Below are positions 5,323-5,701 of a DNA stretch of 5,701 bases, piece by piece. The translations under genes were made by a program, and so were the position numbers. Every line of letters starts with the position of its first letter. The first letter of the stretch is position 1. The notes under the pieces were generated by a model. The model saw nothing but the letters and a program-made list of their open reading frames with translations. It searched no databases and was not told the DNA's origin. Source of the DNA: WHTF01 sp964482425 (GTDB lineage: Bacteria; Desulfobacterota; Binatia; UBA9968); NCBI GenBank assembly GCA_964482425.1, contig CAYZXN010000148.1, positions 1-5,701 of the forward strand, in the 5' to 3' direction.

Positions 5323-5701
5323 GGCTCGTATCCTTTCGCAATTTGGTGGTCACTTCTTGATCGGACGGTTCTATAGCGCTGAGACGTGATTCGATGAGGC
5401 TGTTAAGCACCTTCACAAACGTGGGACCGGCGGACTGCAGCTCTTCAAGGTGGTGCAGCGACAGCCTCTGCAGAAACTCTTCCCCTTCATGGGTGAGCTT
5501 GACCAGTACCTGCCTGCGATCTTCAGTGGCTCGCAGCCGGCACAGAAAACCCCGGTCGGCCAAGCGGTCAATGAGCTCGACCGTGCTGTGATGCTGCAGC
5601 TGCATCCTTTCAGCCAAGACTCCAATGGTGGGCTTGGCTCCATCGGGCAATCCTCTAACAGCCAGGAGAAGCTGGTGTTGCTGGGGCTCGATACCTGCGC
5701 T
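5315..5701 (-). CDS. MarR-family transcriptional regulator, 5'-truncated by window edge
   Basis: The frame is open from the window end to TGA 5317-5315, giving 128 visible residues. A TTG at 5650 could be taken as a start, but the 17 residues before it (SAGIEPQQHQLLLAVRG) continue the MarR pattern, so the true start lies beyond 5701; about 30-45 residues are probably missing. The winged helix-turn-helix spans about 25-70: TIGVLAERMQLQHHSTVELIDRLADRG contains the recognition helix (cut here as TIGVLAERMQ 25-34 and HHSTVELIDRL 37-47), and the wing carries the DRR (61-63) and VLVKLT (65-70) elements. The remaining C-terminal helices would form the dimer interface. MarR proteins bind palindromic operators as dimers, often as repressors released by small, frequently aromatic, ligands. 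The end overlaps the permease start by 8 nt, suggesting one operon and control of that transporter; the ligand is unknown. Confidence 0.9.
   Translation of the reverse strand, partial: SAGIEPQQHQLLLAVRGLPDGAKPTIGVLAERMQLQHHSTVELIDRLADRGFLCRLRATEDRRQVLVKLTHEGEEFLQRLSLHHLEELQSAGPTFVKVLNSLIESRLSAIEPSDQEVTTKLRKDTSHG
5330..5337 (-). promoter_or_regulatory. Ribosome binding site of the ABC permease gene
   Basis: GAAAGGAT on the minus strand, with AAAGGA ending 8 nt before ATG 5322. It lies inside the last codons of the MarR gene. It supports this start and suggests the permease is translated both from its own site and by coupling. Confidence 0.7.

Overview
The window reads as an ordinary chromosomal stretch of a moderately GC-rich, probably Gram-negative bacterium. 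It carries a predicted envelope lipoprotein, secreted TPM-domain proteins, a NitT/TauT-type ABC permease, a MarR-type regulator and an NDP-forming acyl-CoA ligase. This mix is common in soil or groundwater Proteobacteria and related uncultured lineages, but the sequence alone does not fix the taxon. I see no transposase, integrase, CRISPR array, tRNA or rRNA.

Layout: (1) Positions 1-1959, plus strand: most of a single-chain acyl-CoA synthetase (NDP-forming), cut at its N-terminus by the window edge. (2) 1960-2096: a short convergent intergenic gap with no convincing terminator. (3) 4155 down to 2097, minus strand: a three-gene cluster. It runs lemA (lipoprotein-like LemA protein), a YgcG-like TPM protein with signal peptide, one transmembrane helix and a Gly-rich tail, and then a second TPM protein interrupted by two transmembrane helices. 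The last two genes are 2 nt apart. A possible RNA fold covers the leader of the middle gene, which has no Shine-Dalgarno sequence. (4) 4156-4419: noncoding DNA upstream of lemA, with a 7-bp inverted repeat around an AT-rich promoter-like core. (5) 4420-4449: a strong intrinsic terminator for the next unit. (6) 5701 down to 4471, minus strand: a MarR-family regulator (cut at its N-terminus by the window edge) whose end overlaps by 8 nt the start of a NitT/TauT-family ABC permease.

The permease needs an ATPase and a substrate-binding protein that are not in the window. They may lie upstream of the MarR gene or elsewhere. The LemA/TPM/TPM set is a recurrent envelope cluster whose biochemical role is still poorly defined, and it is the least-understood system here. 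Nothing in the window clearly amounts to a new system. The most checkable novelties are the putative lemA operator/promoter, the structured ygcG leader, and the MarR-permease overlap.
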